64,000 nucleotides of DNA from Streptomyces sp. NBC_00425 (GCF_036030735.1 NZ_CP107928.1:8308001-8372000); one strand, 5' to 3'; positions 33,984-42,748 are shown, counted from the stretch's first letter. Numbers and translations are program-made. The notes: generated by a model from the letters alone, not told the origin.

Positions 33984-34300
33984 TCATCGGGGCCGCAGCA
34001 CGTAGAACTCGGTCGCGGTGCCGGCGAGGATCGCCCGGGTCTCGGTCACGGAGCAGTCGTGCAGCAGCTCCTCGACGGTGGCCGCCCAGGCGTTCCATCC
34101 GCCGGCGAGGCCGCAGACCGGCCGTGTCGACGATGTCGCCGATGGCGAGAGAGGTCAGATCCACCCAGCCGACGACGCCGCCGATCAGCGGGTCTCGCGC
34201 GGCCAGGGCCAGCAGCTCGCGCGTCTCGGGCAGGGGTGCCATGCACCGGACGAGTCCCAGCCCGGAACAGCCGACCTCGACACCCTGCTGGAGCGGGTCC
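33984..34300 (-). pseudogene. internally deleted amidohydrolase (amidohydrolase-2 family) remnant
   Basis: On the minus strand a fragment typical of the N-terminal quarter of amidohydrolase-2 enzymes is visible (MAPLPETRELLALAARDPLI, then GGVVGWVDLTSLAIGDIVD). It runs almost directly, after a frame change, into a fragment typical of the last 40 residues (GGWNAWAATVEELLHDCSVT, then ETRAILAGTATEFYVLRPR), which ends at a TGA at 33984-33986. The metal-binding middle of the barrel, about 180 residues in intact members, is missing. The two ends are in the correct order and strand. It is therefore a deletion remnant, close to the FadR-type regulator. Intact relatives include sugar-lactone hydrolases, but the original substrate cannot be known. 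Confidence 0.65.
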
Positions 34301-34491
34301 GGGCCGCCGGCCACCCTGCACACGGCGGGCGACCTCGCGGCTCTGCCCACCGCCCGCCGGCTGGCCGTCAACCGGATCACCCTGAGCGGGTTCGTGCCGT
34401 CGGCCGCGGCGACTGCGGTGAGCACGGGCGCCTCGGACGGTGCGGGGAGCCGGCCCGCCGGGCGGGCGGCCCCCATTCGTCCGAGCGCCGC

Positions 34492-35187
34492 TCAGCCGAG
34501 TCGGCGGACCACCGCCTCGGCGACCGCCCTGGCGCTGCCCGGGTTCTGCCCGGTGATCAGGCGGTCGTCCTCGACGACGTGGGTGTCGAACGGCTTCGCC
34601 GCGATGCTGTACCGCGCGCCGAGCTCCTTCAGGCGGTCCTCGAGGCTGTAGGGGACGGCGTCGGCGCGCTGGGCGAGTTCCTCCTCCCGCCACGAGAATC
34701 CCGTGACGTTCCTGCCCTTCACCAGGGGTTCGCCGTCGCTCAGGGTGACGTCGAGCAGACCGCACGGGCCGTGGCAGACCGCCGACACGATCCGGCCGCT
34801 CTCGTGGAAGCGGGCGATCAGCGTCTCCAGGGCCTGGCTCTGGTGGAAGTCGAACATCACGCCGTGACCGCCGGTCAGGTAGATGGCGTCGTAGTCGTCG
34901 ACGTCGACCTCGCGCACGGCGACGACATCCCGCAGCGTGTCCATGAACGCGCGGTCGGCGTACCGCTTGTCGGTACCGAGGTCGCTGAGGACGTTGTGGG
35001 CGAGGCTCTCCGGATCGAGCGGCACGGGGCCGCCCTCGATGCTCGCGACGGTGAGCTCGAAACCCGCCTGTTCGGCGACGTCGTAGAAGTGGGTCAGCTC
35101 GCCCAGCCAGAGACCGGTGCGGTAACCGACCTTCTCGTACTCGCCGGTGCTGGTGACGATGATGAGAATGCGCTTCGTGGGGGACAT
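34492..35187 (-). CDS. DJ-1/PfpI-family (type 1 glutamine amidotransferase-like) protein
   Basis: A 231-residue protein. MSPTKRILIIVTSTGEYEKV and then GLWLGELTHFYDVAEQAGFE are the Hsp31/DJ-1 start. DYDAIYLTGGHGVMFDF precedes the nucleophile elbow IVSAVCHGPCGLL, with Cys138 and His139. VTGFSWREEEL and ITGQNPGSARAVAEAVV close the domain. Members act as deglycases/glyoxalases or redox-linked chaperones; the exact activity is not shown by sequence. ATG at 35187 is chosen where family similarity begins; the upstream site is weak (AGAAAGACACGG). Three CCGGTACC palindromes stand 100-180 bp upstream. Confidence 0.88.
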   Translation of the reverse strand: MSPTKRILIIVTSTGEYEKVGYRTGLWLGELTHFYDVAEQAGFELTVASIEGGPVPLDPESLAHNVLSDLGTDKRYADRAFMDTLRDVVAVREVDVDDYDAIYLTGGHGVMFDFHQSQALETLIARFHESGRIVSAVCHGPCGLLDVTLSDGEPLVKGRNVTGFSWREEELAQRADAVPYSLEDRLKELGARYSIAAKPFDTHVVEDDRLITGQNPGSARAVAEAVVRRLG

Positions 35188-35289
35188 CCGTGTCTTTCTG
35201 TTCAGAGGTTCGGGGCCGCCGTGCGGACGTGTGCGGCCCCGTGCGCGGCCTCGCCGGCGACACCGGGCCGGGCCGCTGATTCCTTCAGG

Positions 35290-35365
35290 CCGGTACCACG
35301 ATAGGAGCTGATCGCCCGTCACACCCGGTACCGGGGAGGTGCATCGGCGGTCGGCGACCGGTACC
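35290..35365. promoter_or_regulatory. three phased CCGGTACC palindromes upstream of the DJ-1/PfpI gene
   Basis: CCGGTACC occurs at 35290-35297, within CCGGTACCGG at 35325-35334, and at 35358-35365. The spacing is 35 and 33 bp, roughly three helical turns. Two of the copies are followed by ACGA or ACGG. This looks like an operator array rather than chance, and it is placed in the promoter region of the DJ-1/PfpI gene. Confidence 0.6.
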
Positions 35366-35456
35366 ACGGGACTACGGGAACACGTCCGGAGTCGACAGCG
35401 CTCGGGTCCCGCTCGGTCATGAGGCGCGCACGGCCCCGGGTCCTGCCCGCTGCCCG

Positions 35457-37478
35457 CTACCCGCTGTGCGCCCCGTCGTCCGTGCCCCGCCCGCCGTCCG
35501 CCGGGGGCGCGGCTCCCGCGTGCAGCCGGATCACCGCATACGTCTCCCCGGCCTCCGGGGGGCGCGTCCAGGAACGGGTGGTGAACGTGTGCAGCCGCCC
35601 CTGCACGATCGCGTGCCGCGGCAGGCCGGCGCCGAACTCCGCGGTCACCGCTTCCAGCAGCGACCGTTCCGTCCCGGCCGCGTCCCCCAGGTCGCAGAAG
35701 AAGCGGTCCGGGTCCAGCGCCCGTGGTATCCCTCCGCTGCGCCGGACCTCACCGTCCGCGTAGGTGAAGGCGTACTGCTCCACGCCGTCGCGCGCGACCG
35801 AGAGGTGGAAGAACGGGTTCCCGTGCCGGGCCCTCAGACCGCACCACACCACCACCGCGCGGGTCCCCGCGCTCGCGGCCGCCGCCGGGGAGACGAACCG
35901 CCGCCCCGCGAACGAGGCGGGATCGCCGTCGAAGGCGAAGCTCCAGCCGGCACCGGCCCGGCCGACCGCCACGAGAGCCCGGTCGTCGTAGGACGAGAAC
36001 TCCCTGCGGCCCTCCAGCGCCCTGCGGCGCGCCTCCCGGAAGCTCATGGGCTCGCTCAGCACGACGCGGTCGCCCTCGTCCCCGTCCCCGTCGCCGCCGT
36101 CCTCGTCGCCTCGGCCCCTGTCGTCGCCCCGGGCATCGTGCGAGTCCGCGAGACGTGCGGGCAGCTCCTCCGGCCCCACTCCCTCCACCAGCACGAACCG
36201 GTAGGACGTGCGGTTGCTGCCCGGGTCCGGCTCCACGAGCCACGCGAGGCCGCCCGGGTCGAGCACGCCCGCCGGCGCCGGAGCCCGACCCGCCTGCCCG
36301 CCCCGTGGAGCGGACAGCAGTTCGCGGCCCCGCTCCGGGGTCAGCAGCGGCCCGAGCAGGGGGTCGGCCACCCACCCGAGCGGTGCCAGGTGGTCCGGCC
36401 CCAGCGGCTCCCACCGGGGCAGGGCTTCCAGCAAAATCCGCCATGCCCCGTCGGTGTCGCCCCACCGCGCCAGCTCCCGTGCCCGCTCGACCGCCTCCCC
36501 GAAGGGCCCGGCCGCCGTGTACCGGTACGTGCCGTCGCGCACCTGGCGCAGGGTCTCGAAAGCCAGCGACACGACGGCTTCGTCGGCGCCCCGCAGATGG
36601 AACGTCAGCGTGGAGTCGTCCCGGTACCCGTTCGCCGCGTGCTCGGCGACCAGCGGCGGCAACAACTCGGGAGCGTACCGAGGGTCGGTCACCAGGCCGT
36701 CGAAGTACACCATGTACGTCTGTCCGAGCAGGCGGCGTATCTGGTCGCCCAGCCCGGCGGCCCTCGGCCTGCCGTACGCCTTCGCCTCGTCCAGCAGTGT
36801 CCCGGCCCGTTCCCAGCCGCCGCGCAGCGCCTCCAGCCGGGCCTCCTCCATCCCGGCGTCCAGCTCTCGCGTCGTGTCGTTGGCGAACACCGGCTCCGTG
36901 TCACTGCGGCGCGCCTGCAGGCTGTGGAACTCCCGGTGCATCGCCAGCATGAAGGCCAGGAAGTTCGCGTGCCGCTCGGGCGGCTCGGCCCGCCAGCTCG
37001 CCCACGTGTACACGGCCCACTCGCCGTCCTCGTCGACGTCATCGGGATCCAGGAGGACGTGCGTGATGTCGGACTCCACGTCGAGCTGCAGCCCGCGCCG
37101 CCAGAGGTCCGCCTCCCGTCGCTCCTCGGGGCTCGCGTCGTCGTCCAGATCCTCCTCGAACATCTCCGCGAGCCCCGACTCGTCGTCGTGCCAGTGCGCG
37201 TCCGCGGTCCCCGCCAGCAGCCACACGAATCCGCCCGCGTGCCGCCAGCCGTCACTGACCTCGAGGAACCGCCGGTACGACGGGGGCATGCGACGGCCGA
37301 GACGCTCCTCCATGGCCGCGATCCGCTCCTCCGACGCGGGCGGGAGCCCCAGCCACCGGGCCCGGCGCGCGACCTCGTCGTCCTCGCCCCGCGTCTCGCC
37401 GTCCGGCAGGGAGTCCGCCCACTCCCCGCTCCACCTCTGCAGGAAGGGCCGCCAGTCGAATGCCGTGGTGTCCGTCAT
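35457..37478 (-). CDS. large SUKH (SMI1/KNR4) domain protein with extended C-terminal region
   Basis: A 673-residue soluble protein. The N-terminal SUKH domain shows PPASEERIAAMEERLGRRMP, then SYRRFLEVSDGWRHAGGFVW and, after an acidic stretch (EEDLDDDASPEERREADLWR), DGEWAVYTWASW. The middle (about 200-400) is helical with repeat-like pairs (LEALRGGWERAGTLLDEAKA, ERARELARWGDTDGAWRILL). The C-terminal third has no family I recognise and includes a low-complexity Asp/Gly/Arg insert (DRGRGDEDGGDGDGDEGD). SUKH proteins are often immunity proteins against nuclease or deaminase toxins, but most SUKH proteins are about 150-200 residues. No toxin gene is adjacent. ATG at 37478 has only a weak ribosome site. 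Confidence 0.8.
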   Translation of the reverse strand: MTDTTAFDWRPFLQRWSGEWADSLPDGETRGEDDEVARRARWLGLPPASEERIAAMEERLGRRMPPSYRRFLEVSDGWRHAGGFVWLLAGTADAHWHDDESGLAEMFEEDLDDDASPEERREADLWRRGLQLDVESDITHVLLDPDDVDEDGEWAVYTWASWRAEPPERHANFLAFMLAMHREFHSLQARRSDTEPVFANDTTRELDAGMEEARLEALRGGWERAGTLLDEAKAYGRPRAAGLGDQIRRLLGQTYMVYFDGLVTDPRYAPELLPPLVAEHAANGYRDDSTLTFHLRGADEAVVSLAFETLRQVRDGTYRYTAAGPFGEAVERARELARWGDTDGAWRILLEALPRWEPLGPDHLAPLGWVADPLLGPLLTPERGRELLSAPRGGQAGRAPAPAGVLDPGGLAWLVEPDPGSNRTSYRFVLVEGVGPEELPARLADSHDARGDDRGRGDEDGGDGDGDEGDRVVLSEPMSFREARRRALEGRREFSSYDDRALVAVGRAGAGWSFAFDGDPASFAGRRFVSPAAAASAGTRAVVVWCGLRARHGNPFFHLSVARDGVEQYAFTYADGEVRRSGGIPRALDPDRFFCDLGDAAGTERSLLEAVTAEFGAGLPRHAIVQGRLHTFTTRSWTRPPEAGETYAVIRLHAGAAPPADGGRGTDDGAHSG

Positions 37479-37585
37479 GCTCACGATGCTGTCACCCGCC
37501 ACTGACAGCACCCGGCCCCCCGGGGAACCGTCCGACGGCCCGTGAAAGGGTCGGCCCTCCAGCGGCGGCGGGAGCAGGCGGCCGC

Positions 37586-38482
37586 TCAGGCGCGTTCGGC
37601 GATCTCGCGTGTGACGTCCACGGCGATCTCGATCGCCCGTGCCGCGAGGGGTGAGTGCGTGCGACGGGCCTGCCACAGCAGGAAGATCTCGCGCGGCGGG
37701 AGTCCCGGCTCGAGTTCGTGGACGGACACGGACGCGTCGGAGCCGAGGTCGGCGCCGTGGACGGCGAGCCGCGGCAGGACCGCCGAGCCCATGCCGGCGC
37801 GCACCATCGACAGCACGGTCTCGTTGCCCGCGGTACGGCACACGATCTGCGGGCGGACACCGCGCCGGGCCAGCGCCTGCTCGAGCCGGGCCTGGTCACA
37901 GATCGGCGGGTGCGCCACCATCGGCGCGCCGTCGAGAAGCTCCGGGCGCACCGGACCGTCGGCGAAGGCGCCACGGCGGGCCACCAGAACGTAGGGATCG
38001 TCGAGCAGCTTGCGGTGTTCGACGTCGCCGTCGACGCGGCCGTCGAAGAACATCAGGTCCAGCTCGTCGACCTGGGGCCGGTCGGTCTCCTCCTCGAACA
38101 GCCGGATGTCGCAGCCGGGGTGTTCGTCCCGGAGCCTGCGCACGACCAGCGGCAGGATCACGTTGGACACGCTCTGGAAGGTGCCGATGTCGACCCGGCC
38201 GTCACCGGCCTTGAACCGGTCGACGGCGGCCGTCATCGCCCGGGATCCGGCGAGCAGTGCGCGTCCGTGGGCCAGCACCACCGCGCCGAGCGGCGTGATC
38301 CGCACCGGTCTCGGGCCGCCGGGCCGGTCGAACACGGCGCCGCCGACGGCCTTCTCCAGAGCCGCGATCTGTTGACTCACCGTCGACTGGGTGTATCCGA
38401 GCCGCGTCGCCGCCCGGCCGAACGAGCCCTCGTCGGCCACGGCGGCCATCGTGGCGAGATGGCGCAGTTCCACGTCGGACAT
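37586..38482 (-). CDS. LysR-family transcriptional regulator
   Basis: A 298-residue regulator. The N-terminal helix-turn-helix is VELRHLATMAAVADEGSFGR, then AATRLGYTQSTVSQQIAALE. The effector-binding domain starts RVDIGTFQSVSNVILPLVVR and includes GNETVLSMVRAGMGSAVLPR. AGAGGGAC lies 6 nt before the ATG at 38482. It is divergent, with a 95-bp gap, from the hydrolase/F420-oxidoreductase operon, the classic arrangement in which LysR regulators activate the neighbouring operon and repress themselves. A likely LysR box is in the gap. Confidence 0.92.
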   Translation of the reverse strand: MSDVELRHLATMAAVADEGSFGRAATRLGYTQSTVSQQIAALEKAVGGAVFDRPGGPRPVRITPLGAVVLAHGRALLAGSRAMTAAVDRFKAGDGRVDIGTFQSVSNVILPLVVRRLRDEHPGCDIRLFEEETDRPQVDELDLMFFDGRVDGDVEHRKLLDDPYVLVARRGAFADGPVRPELLDGAPMVAHPPICDQARLEQALARRGVRPQIVCRTAGNETVLSMVRAGMGSAVLPRLAVHGADLGSDASVSVHELEPGLPPREIFLLWQARRTHSPLAARAIEIAVDVTREIAERA

Positions 38483-38504
38483 GAGCTCGTCCCTCTGGGC
38501 AACA

Positions 38505-38519
38505 ATCGTTGATTGCGAT
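38505..38519. promoter_or_regulatory. LysR-type box in the divergent gap
   Basis: ATCG-N7-CGAT forms a 15-bp interrupted palindrome between the LysR gene and the divergent operon. LysR regulators typically bind T-N11-A sites with such dyads in the shared promoter region. The surrounding 50 bp are AT-rich for this genome (GGAAACTATCGCTTTTTACG). Confidence 0.55.
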
Positions 38520-38577
38520 CGACTTGATCGGAAACTATCGCTTTTTACGATGGACCGCCGGGTCTAGCGTGACATTC

Positions 38578-39510
38578 ATGACCGATCACCTTTCACACGG
38601 CGAGAAGCTCGTCCGGATCGACGACGTCGAGCTGTGCTTCGAGACCTTCGGAAACCCCGCGGACCCGGCGATCCTCCTCATCGACGGCGCCGCCGCCTCG
38701 ATGCTGTGGTGGGAGACCGAGCTGTGCGCCCGGATCGCGCGCGGCGACCGGTACGTGATCCGCTACGACAACCGGGACACCGGCAGATCCACCAGCTACC
38801 CGCCGGGGCGGCCCGGCTACGCGTACACCGACCTGGCCGGGGACGCGCTCGGCCTCCTGGACGCCCTGAACGTCGAACGCGCCCACATCGTCTGCCGGTC
38901 GATGGCCGGCGGAATCGGCCTCCTCGTCGGGGTGGACCATCCCGACCGGGTGGCGTCCCTGACGTTCGTCTCCACCTCCACCGGCGAGGACGGACTCCCG
39001 CCGTCGTCGGACGAGCTCGCCGCCGGCATTCCCGCCGACCCGGACCCCGCCGACCCGGACGCGGTGGTGGACCACGTCGTCGCCTCGGCACAGGCGTGCT
39101 CGGGCGGCTCGCCCTACTTCGACGAGACCGCCACGCGCACGCTCGTGCAGCGGGACGTGGCCCGTGCCCGCGACATCGCCGCCACCCTCGTCAACCACTA
39201 CGCGATGTCCTTCGACGGGTCGTCCCGCGACTTCGCCTCCGTCCGGGCGCCGACCCTGGTGGTGCACGGCGACCACGACCCGGTGCTTCCGCTCCCCCAC
39301 GGGCGCGCGCTGCGCGAGGCGATTCCCGGTGCGGAGCTGCTGGTCCTGGAAGGCGCCGGACACGACCTGCCGAAGCCGCTGTGGGACGTGTTCGTGCCGG
39401 CCCTGCTCCGGCACACGGCAGGCGGGCAGACGGCAGGCGGGCAGACGGCAGGCGGGCGGACGGCAGGCGGGCAGACGGCAGGCGTGCACACCGCAGGCGG
39501 CCGGCCATGA
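38578..39510 (+). CDS. alpha/beta hydrolase with a repeat-generated C-terminal tail
   Basis: A 310-residue hydrolase. The fold is shown by PAILLIDGAAASMLWWETEL, the strand VIRYDNRDTGRSTSYPPG, the nucleophile elbow HIVCRSMAGGIGLLVGVD (Ser108), the acid in VVHGDHDPVLPL and the histidine in GAGHDLPKPLWDVFVPAL. The elbow is C-R-S-M-A rather than the usual G-x-S-x-G. The fold ends near residue 280; the last 30 residues are a TAGGQ-type repeat encoded by a 15-bp DNA repeat. The chosen ATG at 38578 has no strong ribosome site. The stop overlaps the next start (ATGA). Substrate unknown; similar proteins act in polyketide or aromatic-compound metabolism. Confidence 0.85.
   Translation: MTDHLSHGEKLVRIDDVELCFETFGNPADPAILLIDGAAASMLWWETELCARIARGDRYVIRYDNRDTGRSTSYPPGRPGYAYTDLAGDALGLLDALNVERAHIVCRSMAGGIGLLVGVDHPDRVASLTFVSTSTGEDGLPPSSDELAAGIPADPDPADPDAVVDHVVASAQACSGGSPYFDETATRTLVQRDVARARDIAATLVNHYAMSFDGSSRDFASVRAPTLVVHGDHDPVLPLPHGRALREAIPGAELLVLEGAGHDLPKPLWDVFVPALLRHTAGGQTAGGQTAGGRTAGGQTAGVHTAGGRP
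39415..39504 (+). repeat. 15-bp tandem repeat inside the 3' end of the hydrolase gene
   Basis: Six copies of acggcaggcgggcag; the first four are near perfect and the last two are degenerate. The 15-bp length keeps the frame open and encodes TAGGQ/TAGGR. It ends 2 bp before the ATG of the next gene, so it changes the spacing and tail of the first protein without breaking coupling. Confidence 0.9.
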
Positions 39511-40343
39511 CCCGGTTGCGGTCGGCGCTCTGGCTGCCGATCTTCGACGAACTCGCCGACCCGGCGGTGGTCGCCCGTCTGGCCGCCGACGCGGAGGAGG
39601 CAGGCTGGCACGGCGTGTTCGTCTGGGACCATCTGCGCTGGCGCGAACCCGTCCGGCAGGCGGCCGACCCCTGGATCACGCTGACCGCGATCGCCACCGC
39701 CACCCGACGCCTGCGGTTCGGCCCCATGGTCACCCCCCTCGCCCGCCGGCGGCCGGCGAAGGTCGCCAGGGAGACCGCGACGCTGGACCGGCTCGGCGGC
39801 GGCCGCCTCACCCTCGGCGTCGGTCTCGGCAGCGACCGCTTCGCCGGCGAGTGGAGTGCGACGGGCGAGGAACTCGACGACCGGCGGCGCGGCCGCATGC
39901 TCGACGAGTCCCTGGAGATCCTCACCGCCGCGTGGTCCGGCGCACCGGTGCACCATCACGGCCCGCACTACACGGTCGACGGCGTCTCCTTCCTGCCCCG
40001 GCCGGTTCAGCGCCCCGGCGTGCCCGTGTGGGCCGCGGGGTTGCCCGGCAACGTCAGACCGCTGCGCCGCGCCGCCCGGCACGACGGCTTCTTCCCGGTG
40101 AACCTCGAACACCCGGACCAGCTCGCCGACGCCGTCGCAGCCCTCGCCGCCCTGCGCGAGGGGAGGCCGGGCCCGTACGACATCGCCGTCGCCCTCCCGC
40201 CCGGGACCGATCCGGCGCCCTACGCCGCCGTGGGCGCCACATGGTGGCTGGCGGAGTTCACGCCGGAGACGATGTCGCTGGACCAGGTGCGCGGCGTACT
40301 CCGCGACGGCCCGGCCGACACCGGCGGGCCTGGCGCCGAGTGA
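39507..40343 (+). CDS. LLM-class (luciferase-like) flavin-dependent oxidoreductase, probably F420-type
   Basis: A 278-residue TIM-barrel oxidoreductase. Conserved blocks are FVWDHLRWREPVRQAADPWI, LRFGPMVTPLARRRPAKVAR, ETATLDRLGGGRLTLGVGLG and DESLEILTAAWSGAPVHHHG, with PRPVQRPGVPVWAAGLPG. In actinobacteria this class mostly uses coenzyme F420 or FMN; the cofactor is not fixed by what I see. The ATG overlaps the TGA of the hydrolase gene (ATGA), so the two proteins are made together. The pair, controlled by the divergent LysR gene, could oxidise or reduce and then hydrolyse one compound. Confidence 0.9.
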   Translation: MTRLRSALWLPIFDELADPAVVARLAADAEEAGWHGVFVWDHLRWREPVRQAADPWITLTAIATATRRLRFGPMVTPLARRRPAKVARETATLDRLGGGRLTLGVGLGSDRFAGEWSATGEELDDRRRGRMLDESLEILTAAWSGAPVHHHGPHYTVDGVSFLPRPVQRPGVPVWAAGLPGNVRPLRRAARHDGFFPVNLEHPDQLADAVAALAALREGRPGPYDIAVALPPGTDPAPYAAVGATWWLAEFTPETMSLDQVRGVLRDGPADTGGPGAE

Positions 40344-41027
40344 TACGGGGAGGTGGTCCCGGGGCCCCGCTCTCGACGTCCTCCGCGCCCCCTTCAGACA
40401 TCTCCCCGACGGCCGACGCGGATCGCGCGCGACCACCGGTTCGCGCACCGCCGTACAGGTCGCGAGACTGCGCCGACGCCTGCGACACCGGGCGAGACCA
40501 GCGGGTTCTTCCTCCGCGCGGCACGCGCCTTGCGTGTGGTTGACCTGTGGAAATAGCCTCTGGTCAAGCCGGTGGGGGTTGCCGGCCCGGGAAATGGTCC
40601 ACAACATCATGGTCACAGGCGCGAACCGGCTGTCGTCCGTGGCCTGCCCGGGCAGGAGGCCCGAGTCCGGGCCCTCCACCGATTCCGGAGCAGTTCAGTG
40701 CATGAAGTCGGCCTCCTGGTGCTGGCGCCGTCGGCGAGTTGCGCACTCCGCGCGGCGTGGTCCGACGCCCACGTTGTCGCAGCGGACGGGAGACTCGCCG
40801 ACGGGGGCCCGCTGAGCGACCACCACGGGCCGGACGACCGGCCGCCGGGTGCGGGCCGAGTGGTGCCGCTCCCGGCGCCGACGTCGCGCGCGACAGGCGC
40901 GTGGGCGCGACGGACGGGAGAGGCCCGGCCGTGACGCCCGCACAGGTCCGCGAGTTCCATGAGCCCTCGGGGCCACGAACTCCCCGGCGGGCCTGTACGG
41001 CGTCCGTACCGCACCGGGAAAGCCACC
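40344..41027. other. 684 bp without a recognisable gene
   Basis: Frames are open on both strands because of the GC content, but none shows a ribosome site plus family-like sequence. I see no repeat or strong hairpin. GGGAAAG close to 41020 is the ribosome site of the next gene. The stretch might hold decayed coding sequence or a small RNA, but nothing visible proves either. Confidence 0.5.
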
Positions 41028-42707
41028 ATGCCCCCACAGACCTCGACCCTCTCGGTCCCCTCCTCACTGCGACCACCGTTCCCGGTACTGCGCCGGGAAC
41101 GCCGGTGGCCCAGGTCGGCGAAGTACCGCGTCCCGCTCCTCGCCATCGCCGCCTTCCTCCCCCTGTACTGGGGGTGGGACGCCGTCCTCGCGACGGACGG
41201 CGGTGACCTCGCCGCGCAGTACGCGTGGGCGGGGTTCGTGGGCAGACACCCGGCCACGCCGTACGGACTGTTCTGGTTCGGCGGCGTCCACACCGTCAAC
41301 TACAGCGTCATATCACCGCACTTGATGGCTCTGTGCGGCGTCCGCGCCGTCTCCGTGCTGTCCGGGATCAGCGCCACCTGGGTGCTGGCCACACTGCTGG
41401 AGCGCACCCTTCCGCGCGTGTCGATGTGGCCCGCGCTCGTCGGTGCGCTGGGCCTCTGGTACAACGTCGTGCTCGGCCGCACCACGTTCGCCCTCGGCCT
41501 GGCGTTCGCTCTCGCGGGCCTGCTCGCCGTCGCCGACCGCGCGCCCCGGCCCGCCCGGCTCGCCGCCGCGGCCCTCGGGGCGCTGTTCGCGACCATGGGC
41601 AGCCCGGTGGCCGGGCTCTTCCTGCTGGTGGCGGGCGCCGGATATCTGGTCGACCGGCAGTACGGCAAGTGTCTCGCCCTGTCGCTCCCGCCCGTCGCCG
41701 TAGTCGGTGTGACGACCGTGCTGTTCCCCTTCCAGGGCGAGCAGCCCATGGCCGCGGGCCGCATGATCCTGCCCCTGCTGCTGTCCGCCGCCGTGGTGTG
41801 GGCGTCTCCGCGGGAGTGGCGGGTGGTGCGGGCGAGCAGTGTCGTGTACGCCGTCGGGGTCGTCCTGACCTGGGTGGTCCCCTCGCCGGTCGGCAACAAC
41901 GTCGAGCGCCTCGCGCTGCTCTTCGCGCCCGCGGTGTTGCTCGCGGCCGCGCTGCACCGCCGCTCCGGAGCCTTCCGCCACGGCGGCCGGCGAACCCGCA
42001 TGCGGGCGATGGCGCTGGTGACCGCTCTCTCCGTCTCCTACCTCTGTGCGTCGTCGCTGACGCATCTGCGGCGCCCGGACCCCGTTCCGGGCTGGGTCAC
42101 GCACACCGACGGCGTGATCGCCGCGCTCGACCGGCTGGGCGCCGACCGCGGCCGGGTCGAGCTGCCGACGGACGACGACCATCGCGGGGCCACCCTCCTC
42201 GGCCCCCACTTCGAGCTGATGCGCGGCTGGAACCAGCAGTTGGACGTCGAACGCGGACGCCTGTTCTACGAGGGCCACCTCGACGGGCCGCGTTACTACG
42301 CCTGGCTGCGCCACTGGGCGGTGGGTTTCGTCGTCCTCCACGACGGTAAGCCCGACCGGTCCGCGGAGCGCGAGACGGCTCTCATCCAGGAGGGGCAACG
42401 CTGGCTGGAGCCCGTCTGGCAGGACCAGTACTGGAAGATCTACCGGGTCCGCGACACGCTGCCGCTGGTCTCCGCCCCGGCCGAGCTGCTGCGCGCGGGG
42501 GAGGCGGATCTGACGCTGAGCATGCCCGGCCCCGGGACGAGCACCGTGCGGATCGCGTACTCGCCGTGGCTGCGGGCCGAGGGCGCGTGTGTCAGCGCGG
42601 ACGGCCCGTGGACCCGGCTGACCGTGCCCGGGGCGGGCGTGTACCGGCTGACCTCGGACTACGCCGCGGAATCCGGCGACGAGAGCGGCTGCCCGCCGGC
42701 CGGGTGA
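41028..42707 (+). CDS. large polytopic membrane protein, possibly GT-C-like
   Basis: A 559-residue membrane protein. After a basic N-terminus, about ten hydrophobic segments run to residue 345 (VPLLAIAAFLPLYWGWDAVL, VSMWPALVGALGLWYNVVLG, TTFALGLAFALAGLLAVAD, MILPLLLSAAVVWAS, RLALLFAPAVLLAAALH, MALVTALSVSYLCASSL). A C-terminal domain of about 210 residues follows, probably outside the membrane (LPTDDDHRGATLLGPHFELM, RGWNQQLDVERGRLFYEG, WQDQYWKIYRVRD). The long first loop with an acidic patch and the soluble C-terminal domain recall GT-C sugar transferases, but I see no decisive motif. ATG at 41028 follows GGGAAAG. A strong hairpin follows the stop. Confidence 0.75.
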   Translation: MPPQTSTLSVPSSLRPPFPVLRRERRWPRSAKYRVPLLAIAAFLPLYWGWDAVLATDGGDLAAQYAWAGFVGRHPATPYGLFWFGGVHTVNYSVISPHLMALCGVRAVSVLSGISATWVLATLLERTLPRVSMWPALVGALGLWYNVVLGRTTFALGLAFALAGLLAVADRAPRPARLAAAALGALFATMGSPVAGLFLLVAGAGYLVDRQYGKCLALSLPPVAVVGVTTVLFPFQGEQPMAAGRMILPLLLSAAVVWASPREWRVVRASSVVYAVGVVLTWVVPSPVGNNVERLALLFAPAVLLAAALHRRSGAFRHGGRRTRMRAMALVTALSVSYLCASSLTHLRRPDPVPGWVTHTDGVIAALDRLGADRGRVELPTDDDHRGATLLGPHFELMRGWNQQLDVERGRLFYEGHLDGPRYYAWLRHWAVGFVVLHDGKPDRSAERETALIQEGQRWLEPVWQDQYWKIYRVRDTLPLVSAPAELLRAGEADLTLSMPGPGTSTVRIAYSPWLRAEGACVSADGPWTRLTVPGAGVYRLTSDYAAESGDESGCPPAG

Positions 42708-42714
42708 GAAGCCG

Positions 42715-42748
42715 CCGTCTCCGCCGGGTGGGCATCCGGCGGAGACGG
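42715..42748 (+). terminator. hairpin terminator after the membrane-protein gene
   Basis: A 13-bp perfect stem (CCGTCTCCGCCGG with CCGGCGGAGACGG) and an 8-nt loop lie 7 bp after the stop, in the gap to the convergent GH43 gene; it could serve both. Confidence 0.75.

Noticed and set aside
40344..41027. Open frames of 90-230 codons on both strands in this gap
   Set aside because: They have Arg/Pro-rich shadow composition and no plausible start site or family similarity.
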